Source of the DNA: Candidatus Faecalibacterium faecipullorum
GTDB taxonomy: Bacteria; Bacillota; Clostridia; Oscillospirales; Ruminococcaceae
NCBI GenBank assembly: GCA_019118985.1
Contig: DWXX01000081.1
Location: 1-23,145, forward strand
DNA length: 23,145 nt
Direction of reading: 5' to 3'
Shown: positions 1-7,495 of the stretch, in pieces
Layout of the letters: each line of letters starts with the position of its first letter
Position numbering within the stretch: the stretch's first letter is position 1
Notes under the pieces: model-generated
Database searches by the model: none
The model's input: only the letters and a program-made list of their open reading frames with translations
What the model was told of the DNA's origin: nothing
Position numbers and translations under genes: made by a program

Positions 1-531
1 ATCCATCAGCAGGACCTCGGGCTTGACAGCCAGGGCGCGGGCAATGCACAGACGCTGCTGCTGGCCGCCGGACAGGCCCAGGGCGCTCTTTTTCAGGCGG
101 TCCTTCACCTCATCCCACAGGGCGGCGCCCCGCAGGCTGCTCTCCACGATCTCGTCCAGCTCCTCTTTGCGGCGGACGCCGTGCAGCTTGGGACCGTAGG
201 TGATGTTGTCGTAGATGCTCATGGGGAAGGGGTTGGCCTTCTGGAACACCATGCCCACGCGGCGGCGCAGGGTGGTCAGCACCATGTTGGGTCCAAAGAT
301 GTCTTCCCCCTTCAGGGTGACCTTGCCCTCGATGCGCACATTGGGCACCAGGTCGTTCATACGGTTCAGGGTCTTAAGGAAGGTGGACTTGCCGCAGCCG
401 GAAGGTCCGATCAGAGCGGTGATCTCCCGCTCGCCCACATCCAGAGAAATTGACTTCAGTGCCTTGAAATCCCCGTACCACAGGTTCAGGTCTTTGGCCG
501 AGATGACAGGGGTGGCGTTTTGCGTTTCCAT
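1..531 (-). CDS. pstB: Phosphate ABC transporter ATP-binding protein PstB (partial, C-terminus off window)
   Basis: This is the ATPase subunit of the high-affinity phosphate importer PstSCAB. It hydrolyses ATP on the cytoplasmic face to drive phosphate through PstC/PstA. The 177 visible codons show the family order: an N-terminal beta region with the A-loop aromatic (LWYG, about residues 17-20), Walker A GPSGCGKST (42-50), a Q-loop (VFQKANPFPMSIYDN) and the ABC signature LSGGQQQRLCIARAL. The frame runs off the left edge at the Walker B strand (LLMD), so roughly the last 75 residues are missing because of the window, not because of a mutation. The start ATG follows a GTGAGGT ribosome-binding site lying between it and the pstA stop. 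It is the last visible gene of the pst operon; phoU commonly follows in relatives but cannot be seen here. Confidence 0.97.
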   Translation of the reverse strand, partial: METQNATPVISAKDLNLWYGDFKALKSISLDVGEREITALIGPSGCGKSTFLKTLNRMNDLVPNVRIEGKVTLKGEDIFGPNMVLTTLRRRVGMVFQKANPFPMSIYDNITYGPKLHGVRRKEELDEIVESSLRGAALWDEVKDRLKKSALGLSGGQQQRLCIARALAVKPEVLLMD

Positions 532-550
532 ATCGTTATACCTCACTATA

Positions 551-1420
551 TCAGCCCTTTTGACGGAGATGCTTCTTAGCCAGACGGGCGGCGATGTTGA
601 TGATCAGGACCAGGATCAGCAGCACGGCGCCGATGCCCCAGGCGGAGTCAAAGTCGCCATTCTCGAACGCGCGCAGGTACAGCAGCACCGACAGGGACGC
701 GCCGTTGGAGGTGTAGGCCTCCAGGATATTGCTGGCGATGACCTGGGCTGCGCCGGCGGTGAACAGCAGCGCGGCGCTTTCGCCCACGATACGGCCGATG
801 GCCAGGATGCAGCCGGTGACGATGCCGTCGATGCTGCAGGGCAGCACGATGGTGCGGATGATGTGCCATTTGCCTGCGCCCAGGCCCATGGCGCCTTCAC
901 GATACCCCATGGGGACGGTCTTGAGGGACTCCTGGGTGGTGCGGATGATGGTAGGCAGGGTCATGATGACCAGGGTCAGGCTGCCCGACAGCAGGCTGGT
1001 CTGGAAGCCCAGAGCCTGGGCGAACACCAGCATACCCACCAGGCCGTAGATGATGCTGGGGATGCCGGCCAGGGTCTCGTTGGTGAACTCGATCATGGCG
1101 ATCAGCTTGCGGTTGGTGGCGTACTCGGTCAGGTAGACCGCGGCGCCCACGCCCAGAGGCAGTACGATGACCAGGGTGAGGAGGATGATGTACAGGGTGT
1201 TGATGATGGCGGGCAGGATGCCCTTGGTGCCCCGCAGGATGCTGGAAGTGGTGGTGAGGAAGGTCCAGCTGACGTGGGGCAGGCCCCGGATCAGCACCAT
1301 GCCGATGATGCCCACCACCAGGGCGATGACAAAGATGGCAGCCACCCATACCGCGCCGGTGAAGAACTGGTTCCACAGACGGCGGGAGGGGGAGAAATCA
1401 GCGTAGCGGTTACTTTTCAT
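551..1420 (-). CDS. pstA: Phosphate ABC transporter permease PstA
   Basis: This is an integral membrane subunit of the phosphate importer and forms the translocation channel with PstC. The 289 residues match the usual PstA length. An N-terminal hydrophobic segment (about residues 22-46) is followed by a periplasmic-side loop (PHVSWTFLTT) and five further hydrophobic stretches typical of the BPD_transp_1 fold. The coupling-helix EAA motif is visible as EGAMGLGAGKWHIIRTIVLP, and the family segment GIPSIIYGLVGML is present. The start overlaps the end of pstC by 11 bases, which implies translational coupling. The 19-base gap to pstB carries the pstB ribosome-binding site. Confidence 0.97.
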   Translation of the reverse strand: MKSNRYADFSPSRRLWNQFFTGAVWVAAIFVIALVVGIIGMVLIRGLPHVSWTFLTTTSSILRGTKGILPAIINTLYIILLTLVIVLPLGVGAAVYLTEYATNRKLIAMIEFTNETLAGIPSIIYGLVGMLVFAQALGFQTSLLSGSLTLVIMTLPTIIRTTQESLKTVPMGYREGAMGLGAGKWHIIRTIVLPCSIDGIVTGCILAIGRIVGESAALLFTAGAAQVIASNILEAYTSNGASLSVLLYLRAFENGDFDSAWGIGAVLLILVLIINIAARLAKKHLRQKG

Positions 1421-2339
1421 TGTCGCTGCCTCCCTTCAGGAAGAAGTTGAGCACCAGGTTGATGATCATGATGAAGATGAACAGGATCAGGCCGATGCTG
1501 AACAGAGCCTGGCGCTGCAGGCCGCTGGCGTAGCTCATCTCCTTGGCGATGGCGGTGGTCAGGAAGGTGACGCTCTTGAAGATGCCGGGCATGTTGGGGC
1601 TGTTGCCGGCCACCATCATGACCGCCATGGCCTCGCCGACGGCGCGGCCGATGCCCAGCACGATGCCGGCGGCGATGCCGCTCTTGGCGGCGGGGACGCT
1701 GACCTTGAACCAGGTCTCGGCGTCGGTGGCGCCGAGGGCGAGGCTGCCCTCCTCATACTCGCGGGGGACGGCGTTGAGGGCCGTCACCGACACCGAGACG
1801 ATGCTGGGCAGGATCATGATGGACAACACCAGGATGGCGCTGAGCAGGCAGGCGCCCGACGCCCGGCCAAAGACGGCGGCCACGGCGGGGACCAGCAGCT
1901 GCATGCCCAGCAGGCCGAAGATGACGCTGGGGATGCCCGAAAGCAGCTCGATGGCGGAGGTGGCCACCGTCCGCAGCTTGGGCGCGGCCGCCTTGGAGAG
2001 AAAGACCGCCGTCAGAAGGCCGATGGGGATGCCGATGATGACCGCACCCAGCGTGCCGTAGACGCTGGAGAGGATGAAGGGCAGGATGCCGTACTTGGGC
2101 TCGGCCGCGGTGGAGGCCCACTCCTGGCCGAAGAGGAAGTCCACAATGCCGATCTGGCCGATGGCGGGCAGGCCCGAGATGACCATGTAGACGGTGATCA
2201 GGGCGACGCAGCCGATGGCCAGGATGCCGCAGAGGAAGAAGATGGTGTTCATCACCAGCTCCAGCCATTCGGCGGCGTTGTGGGGCTTGGTGAATTTCCG
2301 GATCACGATGGCGCCGGAAGCGGAGTTGCGCTGTTTCAT
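1410..2339 (-). CDS. pstC: Phosphate ABC transporter permease PstC
   Basis: This is the second membrane subunit of the Pst importer. It has an N-terminal hydrophobic segment (about residues 30-55), a long extracytoplasmic loop with the PstC-typical text DFLFGQEWASTAAEPKYGILPF, and then the permease core. The conserved IELLSGIPSVIFGLLGM and the EAA loop EEGSLALGATDAETWFKVSVPAA are present. I chose the ATG at 2339 (protein begins MKQRNSAS) because GGGGG sits 5 bases upstream of it. An in-frame ATG 12 bases earlier (2351) has no ribosome-binding site. The 122-base gap from pstS contains an intrinsic-terminator-like hairpin, so pstC may be expressed below pstS. Confidence 0.95.
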   Translation of the reverse strand: MKQRNSASGAIVIRKFTKPHNAAEWLELVMNTIFFLCGILAIGCVALITVYMVISGLPAIGQIGIVDFLFGQEWASTAAEPKYGILPFILSSVYGTLGAVIIGIPIGLLTAVFLSKAAAPKLRTVATSAIELLSGIPSVIFGLLGMQLLVPAVAAVFGRASGACLLSAILVLSIMILPSIVSVSVTALNAVPREYEEGSLALGATDAETWFKVSVPAAKSGIAAGIVLGIGRAVGEAMAVMMVAGNSPNMPGIFKSVTFLTTAIAKEMSYASGLQRQALFSIGLILFIFIMIINLVLNFFLKGGSDNEK

Positions 2340-2383
2340 AGTAACCCCCATGGTAACAGGATCAGATCAAAAGGGCCCTGCCC

Positions 2384-2415
2384 AAAAACCGCCCGGGACA
2401 CAAGGCCCCAGGCGG
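2384..2415 (-). terminator. Intrinsic terminator/attenuator between pstS and pstC
   Basis: On the minus strand a 9-bp stem (top-strand arms 2389-2397 and 2407-2415, one G-U wobble) closes a 9-nt loop and is followed at once by five U residues (top-strand A run 2384-2388). It lies inside the operon, after pstS and before pstC. It would terminate a fraction of transcripts, favouring the abundant binding protein over the transporter subunits. Confidence 0.8.
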
Positions 2416-2461
2416 GATGTATCTTCAGGTCGCGGACCCGGGCGTAGAGAAGGGCGAACCC

Positions 2462-3358
2462 TTACTCAGCGTCCACCAGGGGGACAGCGCCGGCCAGGCG
2501 GATCAGCTCGGCGGCGTCCTCGCTGACGGCGAAGTCGATGAAAGCCTGCGCGGCGGCGGACAGCTCGACCGAGTCGTTGGTGATGAAGTTGAAGGGGCGC
2601 TGCACCTTGTAGGTGCCGTCCAGGACGGTGGCCTCGCTGCACTCGACGCCCTCGACGGTCAGGGTCTTGACGGTATCGCCGACGGCGGACAGGGAGGCGT
2701 AGCCGATGGCCAGCTTGTTGGAGGCGACGGCCGAGATGACGGCGCCGGTGGCGGTCAGCTCCTGGTCGTAGACGCAGGCGTCCTCGACGCCGACGATGCT
2801 CTCAAAGCCGTCGCGGGTGCCGGAGCCGGCCTCGCGGCCGATGACGACGATCTCGCCGTCCTCACCGCCGACGTCGGCCCAGTTGGTGATCTCCTTGGTG
2901 AAGATCTGGGCCAGCTGCTCGATGCTCAGGTCAGAGACGGGGTTCTCGTTGTTGACCACCATGGCGATGCCGTCCAGGGCGACGGTGGTGGCGGTGACGC
3001 CGGTCTCATCGTCGTGCAGCGCACGGGAGGCAAGGCCGATGTCCAGGGTCTGCTCGACCGCGCCGGTGATGCCGGCGCCCGAACCGGTCGGGTCGTAGCT
3101 GACGGTGACGTCGGGGGCGACCTCGGCAAAGCCCTCGCTCAGGGCCTCGATGACGCTGTTCATCGAGGTGGAGCCGCCGGTGGAGACGGTGCCGGACAGA
3201 GCGGCCTCAGACGAGGCGGCGGCAGACGAAGCAGAAGAAGCAGTGGAGCTGGAAGCGGCGGTGGAGCTGGAAGAGCTGCCGCCGCAGGCGGTCAGCACAC
3301 CGGCCGCGGCCACGGCGCCGCAGACAGCCAGGAAGGAGCGACGATCGATCTTTTTCAT
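2462..3358 (-). CDS. pstS: Phosphate ABC transporter substrate-binding lipoprotein PstS
   Basis: This is the extracytoplasmic phosphate-binding protein that delivers phosphate to PstCA. The 298-residue protein begins with a lipoprotein signal (MKKIDRRSFLAVCG...) ending in lipobox LTAC, with the lipidated Cys at residue 25. A Ser/Ala-rich linker of about 30 residues follows, then the PBP-like fold. Phosphate-contact segments are visible: GGSTSM, DPTGSGAG, LDGIAMVVN and the diagnostic REAGSGTRDGFE. I placed the start at 3358 because GGAGG lies 8 bases upstream; a longer frame to 3520 gives an unrelated N-terminus without a signal peptide. The signal has an RRSFL stretch after DR, resembling a twin-arginine motif. 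It is the first gene of the pst operon. Confidence 0.96.
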   Translation of the reverse strand: MKKIDRRSFLAVCGAVAAAGVLTACGGSSSSSTAASSSTASSASSAAASSEAALSGTVSTGGSTSMNSVIEALSEGFAEVAPDVTVSYDPTGSGAGITGAVEQTLDIGLASRALHDDETGVTATTVALDGIAMVVNNENPVSDLSIEQLAQIFTKEITNWADVGGEDGEIVVIGREAGSGTRDGFESIVGVEDACVYDQELTATGAVISAVASNKLAIGYASLSAVGDTVKTLTVEGVECSEATVLDGTYKVQRPFNFITNDSVELSAAAQAFIDFAVSEDAAELIRLAGAVPLVDAE

Positions 3359-3518
3359 AACAGATTTCCTCCAAATCAAGGGACCGGGGCCATGTTTGCC
3401 CGGTGATCTTTTTCTTGTTGCATTCCTCTCGGGAACGCCTTCATTGTACACCGGAACACATCGCGCTGCGACCATGGCAAGGGAAAATCGGTGTAAAGTT
3501 TTGGTGCGGCTTTGGCCC

Positions 3519-3577
3519 AAAAGAAAAGGGAATGTAAAATCCGAGCCCTTTGTATCGCTCTGGATTTTACATTCCCT
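3519..3577 (-). terminator. Intrinsic terminator of the nag genes (16-bp perfect stem)
   Basis: The two arms 3527-3542 and 3562-3577 are a perfect 16-bp inverted repeat (AGGGAATGTAAAATCC and its reverse complement). An inner GAGC/GCTC stem extends it after a one-base bulge. Read on the minus strand, the stem is followed by TTTCTTTT (top 3519-3526). It lies about 60 bases past the nagA stop and upstream of pstS, so it most likely ends the nag transcript. The stem is AT-richer and longer than the other terminators here. Confidence 0.75.
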
Positions 3578-3639
3578 GTGAAAGTGGAGAAAATCACCCC
3601 GCCCCTTCCGGCAAAAGCGCCAAAACGGGGGCAGGCGGC

Positions 3640-4767
3640 TTACAGGATGGAGACGCCCCGGCGGTAGACCGTCTGGATGTCAAGGGACTTGTCGGCCAGG
3701 ATGACGTTGCCGTACCGCCCCGGCGCGAGGGAGCCGTAGTCGGCGTCGACGCCGATGCTGCGGGCCGGGTTCTCGCTGGCGGCGCGGACGGCGCTTTCCA
3801 GCGGGACGCCCATCTCCAGCACGGCGCGCTTCATGCAGTCGTACAGGCAGGTGGCGCTGCCGGCGATGACGCCGGGGTGCTCGGTCAGGGTGGCGCGGGG
3901 CCCGGTGACGGTGACCGCCTGGCCGCCCAGGCTGTACTGGCCGTCGGGCAGGCCGCAGGCCATCATGCTGTCGGCGATCAGGATGACCCGGTCGTCCCCG
4001 AAGGTCGAGAAGGTGAACCGCACCACAGCCGGGTGGATGTGGACGTTGTCGGTGATCAGCTCGACCTCGGCGCGGCGCTCCAGCGCGGCGATGATGGGCC
4101 CGGGCTCGCGGTGGGTGATGCCGGGCATGGCGTTGTAGAGGTGGGTCATGTGGGACGCGCCCGCCTCAAAGGCGCGGATGGCGGTGTCGTAGCTGGTGCA
4201 GGTGTGGGCGATGGAGATGCGCACCTCATCCTTGCACTGGGCGATGAAGTCGAGGGCTCCGTCCACCTCGGGGGCGATGTCCACCAGCTTGATCAGCCCG
4301 CCCGCCCGCTTTTGCAGCCGGCGGAACATCCCGACGTTGGGGGCGTGGAGGTAGATGGGGTTCTGGGCGCCCAGCTTTTCGGGGCTGATAAAGGGCCCCT
4401 CCATGTTGATGCCCACAAGGTCGGCCCCGCGGCCGTTCTGATGGGCTGCGGCGGCGTCCATCACCCTGCCGAGGATCTCCTCCGAATAGGTCATGGTGGC
4501 GGGGCAGATGGCGAGGACGCCCTTGCTGCCCTCAAAGTCGGCGATGGCCTGGATGGCTTCCTCAGTGCCGTCGCAGAAGTCGTGGCCCACCGCCCCGTGG
4601 AAGTGCAGGTCGACCAGACCCGGCAGGGCGTACAGCCCGCCGGCGTCCACCACCTCCTCGCCGGGGCGGGGGGCGGTGTCGGGGTCGATGCGGCCGTCAC
4701 GGACGGCCAGGTCCCCCGGGGCAAAGGTGTGCGCCGGGGTATAGACAAGCGCGTTTTTGATGATCAT
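3640..4767 (-). CDS. nagA: N-acetylglucosamine-6-phosphate deacetylase
   Basis: This cytoplasmic amidohydrolase removes acetate from GlcNAc-6-phosphate, giving glucosamine-6-phosphate for NagB. The 375-residue protein has the family layout: a small N-terminal beta domain, a TIM barrel starting at the HxH motif (H55, H57 in LHFHG), metal-ligand Glu in NMEGPF (E123), His in IAHT (H188), His in HLYNAM (H209) and the catalytic Asp in LIADSM (D266). These correspond to the ligands and base known in the E. coli enzyme. The C-terminal beta segment (GSLAPGRYGNVILAD) is complete. GAGGTG lies 7 bases before the ATG. The gene starts 11 bases after the nagB stop, so the two are surely cotranscribed. Confidence 0.97.
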   Translation of the reverse strand: MIIKNALVYTPAHTFAPGDLAVRDGRIDPDTAPRPGEEVVDAGGLYALPGLVDLHFHGAVGHDFCDGTEEAIQAIADFEGSKGVLAICPATMTYSEEILGRVMDAAAAHQNGRGADLVGINMEGPFISPEKLGAQNPIYLHAPNVGMFRRLQKRAGGLIKLVDIAPEVDGALDFIAQCKDEVRISIAHTCTSYDTAIRAFEAGASHMTHLYNAMPGITHREPGPIIAALERRAEVELITDNVHIHPAVVRFTFSTFGDDRVILIADSMMACGLPDGQYSLGGQAVTVTGPRATLTEHPGVIAGSATCLYDCMKRAVLEMGVPLESAVRAASENPARSIGVDADYGSLAPGRYGNVILADKSLDIQTVYRRGVSIL

Positions 4768-4778
4768 GGCAGTTCACC

Positions 4779-5507
4779 TCAAATGAGAGACAGTGCCTCC
4801 TCGTCGGCCACTAGGGTGAAGTCGGGGTGCATCTGCAGGATGGAGGCGGGCACCTCGGGGGTGACCGGGCCGAAGAAAGCCTGCTTGATGATCTCAGCCT
4901 TGCCCTTGCCGTTGGCCACCATCAGGACCTTGCGGGCCTGCATGATGGTGCCGACGCCCATGGTGTAGGCCTGCTTGGGCACAAGGTCGGCGTTGCCGCC
5001 GAAGAAGCGCTTGTTGGCCTCGATGGTGCTCTCGGTCAGGTCGACGCAGTGGGTGCCGAGGGGGAAGTGGTCGGCCGGCTCGTTGAAGCCGATGTGGCCG
5101 TCGGGGCCGATGCCCAGCAGCTGCAGGTCGATGCCGCCCACGTCGTGGATGATCTTGTCGTAGGCCTTGCAGGCGGCCTCGGCGTCGGGGTTGGAACCGT
5201 CGGGCACATGGACGGCGTCGGGGCGGACGTTGACGTGGCTGAACAGGTTCTCCTGCATGAAGTACCAGTAGCTCTGGTCATGGGTGCGGGGCAGGCCGCG
5301 GTACTCGTCCAGGTTGACGGTGGTCACCTGGGAGAAGTCGAGGTCGCCCTGGTTGTACCACTCCACCAGCTTGGCGTAGGTGCCCACCGGGGAGCCGCCG
5401 GTGGCCAGGCCCAGCACGCAGTCCGGCTTGATGATCAGCTGCGAGGCGATGACGGCGGCAGCCTTGCGGGACATCTCCTGATAGTCTTTGGCGCGGATGA
5501 TCTTCAT
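4779..5507 (-). CDS. nagB: Glucosamine-6-phosphate deaminase
   Basis: This cytoplasmic enzyme isomerises and deaminates glucosamine-6-phosphate to fructose-6-phosphate and ammonia, feeding GlcNAc into glycolysis. The 242 residues match the short, bacillus-type NagB length. Visible signatures are the phosphate loop GLATGGSPVGTY (33-44), the catalytic base Asp in VNLDEYRG (D67), and LGIGPDGHIGFNEP, which holds D136, the ring-opening H138 and E143. A consensus AGGAGG precedes the ATG. Upstream there is a 211-base gap from the PTS gene with a strong hairpin and an 8-bp direct repeat, so nagBA could be partly regulated apart from the permease. Confidence 0.97.
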   Translation of the reverse strand: MKIIRAKDYQEMSRKAAAVIASQLIIKPDCVLGLATGGSPVGTYAKLVEWYNQGDLDFSQVTTVNLDEYRGLPRTHDQSYWYFMQENLFSHVNVRPDAVHVPDGSNPDAEAACKAYDKIIHDVGGIDLQLLGIGPDGHIGFNEPADHFPLGTHCVDLTESTIEANKRFFGGNADLVPKQAYTMGVGTIMQARKVLMVANGKGKAEIIKQAFFGPVTPEVPASILQMHPDFTLVADEEALSLI

Positions 5508-5530
5508 GGTGCAAAACCTCCTGTTTTTAG

Positions 5531-5548
5531 CTGTTGTAACCTGTTGTA
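5531..5548. repeat. 8-bp direct repeat at 10-bp spacing upstream of nagB
   Basis: CTGTTGTA occurs at 5531-5538 and again at 5541-5548. The copies are one helical turn apart and 24 bases or more upstream of the nagB start. Same-face direct repeats are a common form of regulator-binding site. No known operator consensus was recognised. Confidence 0.4.
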
Positions 5549-5596
5549 TGTGCAGAAACGATCGAAACAGAGCCTAAACCGCCCGCAAAACACACG

Positions 5597-5636
5597 GCCG
5601 CCGGAAGCGGGGCACGTTCGGCCCGCCCCCGGCGGC
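5597..5636 (-). terminator. Strong hairpin between the PTS gene and nagB (possible weak terminator)
   Basis: An 8-bp outer stem (5597-5604 with 5629-5636) encloses a second GC stem (5607-5613 with 5621-5626) around loop ACGTTCG. On the minus strand the stem is followed by CGTGTGTTTTG, which is only weakly U-rich. It may reduce read-through from the permease gene into nagBA or protect the permease mRNA end; complete termination is doubtful. Confidence 0.45.
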
Positions 5637-5718
5637 AGATGTATGGGGGATCAGGGGAGACGGGGCAACCAGCCCCCGTCGATGGCGCTAGATACCGGAT
5701 GCCGGGCCGCGGGGCGGC

Positions 5719-7188
5719 TTACAGCATCTTCTTCAGCTCGTCGTAGACGAACTGGACCTTGGTGCCGATGATGACCTGGCAGGCGTTCTTGCTGGGCCGG
5801 ATGACGCCGGCGGCGCCGGCAGCCTTGACAGCCTTTTCATCCACGGCGGTGTAGTCCTTGATCTCGAAGCGCAGGCGGGTGGCGCAGTACTCGACGTTCT
5901 TGACGTTGTCCTTGCCGCCCACGGCAGCCAGGACGCCCGCAGCCACTTCGGTGAAGTTGTTGTTGGCCAGGACGACCTTCTTCTCGGCGTCGGTGTTTTC
6001 ATCCTCGTCCTCACGGCCGGGGGTCTTGAAGTTGAAGGCCTTGATCAGGGCGTAGAAGACCACGAAGAAGACGACGGCGGCGCCGATGCCCAGGGGGATG
6101 ATCATCCAGGTCTTTTCAGCGGCAGGCAGCGAGGCCGAGAAGACCAGGTCGGTGGCGCCGGCCGAGAAGGAGAAGCCTGCGCGGAAGCCGGTGTAGTAGG
6201 TGATGACGGTGAAGATGCCGTACAGCACAGCGTACACAACGTACAGCGGGAAGGCCACGAACATGAAGGAGAACTCGAACGGCTCGGTGACGCCGCAGAC
6301 GAAGGCGCAGATGGCGGTCGAGATCAGCAGGCCGGCGGCGGCCTTCTTGTTCTTGGCGGTGGCGATCATGGCGGCGGCAGCCGCGGGCACGCCGAACATC
6401 ATGCAGGGGAAGAAGCCGGACATGTACATGCCGAGGCTCCAGGAGACGTCGGCGCTGGTCTTGCCGGCCCAGAAGTTGGTCAGGTCGCCCAGGCCGATGG
6501 TGTCAAACCAGAACACGTTGTTCAGGGCGTGGTGCATGCCGATGGGGATCAGCAGGCGGTTGAAGAAGGCGTACAGACCCGCGCCGATGGCGCCCATGCT
6601 GGCGATGCCATTGCCCAGGGCGACCAGAGCGCCGAAGACCAGAGGCCAGACGAACAGCAGGATGACCGACGCCACGATCGAGATGACCGCGGCGGCCATG
6701 GCGACAAAGCGCTTGCCGCTGAAGAAGGCCAAAAAGTCAGGCAGCTGGGTGTTCTTGAAGCGGTTGTAGGCGAAAGCGCCGATCAGGCCGCACAGGATGC
6801 CGATGAAGGGGTTGGAGATCTTGCTGAAGGCGAGGAACTCGGTGGTGCCATCGACCACGTTGGGCATGATGGTGGAGACCACGCCGGTGCTCAGCAGCTG
6901 CTGGATCATCAGCCAGGAGGCAAGGCCGGCCAGGGCGGGGGTGCCGTCCGGCTCGTCCGCCATGCCGACCGCAACGCCGATGACGAACAGGATTTGCATA
7001 TTGTCGATCAGGGCGCCGCCCGCCTTGACCAGCAGGAAACCAATGATCTGGGTCAGACCGGTGACCGAGCCACCCTGCATGGTGGACGGGCACAGGGCGT
7101 AGCCGATGCCCATCAGCAGGCCGCATATGGGCAGCACGGCCACGGGCAGCATCAGAGACTTGCCCAGTTTTTGCAGAAACTTCATCAT
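5719..7188 (-). CDS. nagE: PTS N-acetylglucosamine-type transporter subunit EIICB
   Basis: This membrane permease imports and phosphorylates a sugar, very probably GlcNAc given the nagBA genes that follow. The 489-residue protein starts with the EIIC domain (about residues 1-385), with about ten hydrophobic segments and the family landmarks PIGMHHALNNVFWFD and GVTEPFEFSFMFV. A charged linker (REDEDENTDAEKK) leads to the EIIB domain, whose phosphorylated Cys is C435 in VEYCATRLRF. There is no EIIA domain, so a separate EIIA must supply phosphate. I placed the start at 7188 because GGGAGG lies 9 bases upstream; the frame is open further upstream (to 7392) but reads through the promoter. Glucose-type specificity cannot be excluded from sequence alone. 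Confidence 0.92.
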   Translation of the reverse strand: MMKFLQKLGKSLMLPVAVLPICGLLMGIGYALCPSTMQGGSVTGLTQIIGFLLVKAGGALIDNMQILFVIGVAVGMADEPDGTPALAGLASWLMIQQLLSTGVVSTIMPNVVDGTTEFLAFSKISNPFIGILCGLIGAFAYNRFKNTQLPDFLAFFSGKRFVAMAAAVISIVASVILLFVWPLVFGALVALGNGIASMGAIGAGLYAFFNRLLIPIGMHHALNNVFWFDTIGLGDLTNFWAGKTSADVSWSLGMYMSGFFPCMMFGVPAAAAAMIATAKNKKAAAGLLISTAICAFVCGVTEPFEFSFMFVAFPLYVVYAVLYGIFTVITYYTGFRAGFSFSAGATDLVFSASLPAAEKTWMIIPLGIGAAVVFFVVFYALIKAFNFKTPGREDEDENTDAEKKVVLANNNFTEVAAGVLAAVGGKDNVKNVEYCATRLRFEIKDYTAVDEKAVKAAGAAGVIRPSKNACQVIIGTKVQFVYDELKKML

Positions 7189-7495
7189 AACAAAAATCCT
7201 CCCTTGTACACGGGGCGGCCACACGCATGCCGCCCCCTTGCCATAAAAAGGGTGTGCCTGCGCGCTGCTGGTTGCCAGCGCGTTCACACTTGCGTAACAA
7301 TATTGTAACACACTTCGTAGGAAAAAGCTATGGATTTTTTGAGAATCACCTGGCCATTTGTGTACATTGCATAAAAAGGCCCCGCCGCCCAACGCAGCCC
7401 TTCGCGCTATTTTGCGCAGGTACGACGTTTTTTGAGCAGCGGGGCAAAAGTTGCCGTCAAGGAAGCTAAAAAAGACAGCAAGAAAGCGAAAGGCT
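7189..7495. other. Noncoding region between nagE and rsmE
   Basis: This 307-base gap holds the nagE promoter (7302-7307), its leader, and AT-rich sequence past the rsmE stop. I see no convincing terminator for rsmE; the only candidate is a 5-bp stem (GGCAA/TTGCC) near 7455 with no U-run directly after it. The small open frames here have no ribosome-binding site or protein-like composition. Confidence 0.6.
7302..7310 (-). promoter_or_regulatory. Extended -10 promoter of nagE with overlapping palindrome
   Basis: On the minus strand TGTTACAAT forms an extended -10 (TGn plus TACAAT at 7302-7307), about 115 bases before the nagE ATG. No good -35 is seen 17 bases upstream. The perfect palindrome ACAATATTGT (top 7297-7306) overlaps the -10 and could be an operator. 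Confidence 0.55.

Noticed and set aside
215..1450. Long plus-strand frames opposite the pst, nag and DUF3048 genes
   Set aside because: They are antisense shadows caused by high GC content. They lack ribosome-binding sites and resemble no protein, while the opposite strand encodes clear family members.
7272..7287. A catabolite-repression (cre)-like site in the nagE leader
   Set aside because: TGCCAGCGCGTTCACA has the outer TG/CA and an AGCG centre but is 2 bases longer than the 14-bp cre consensus, so the match is not convincing.
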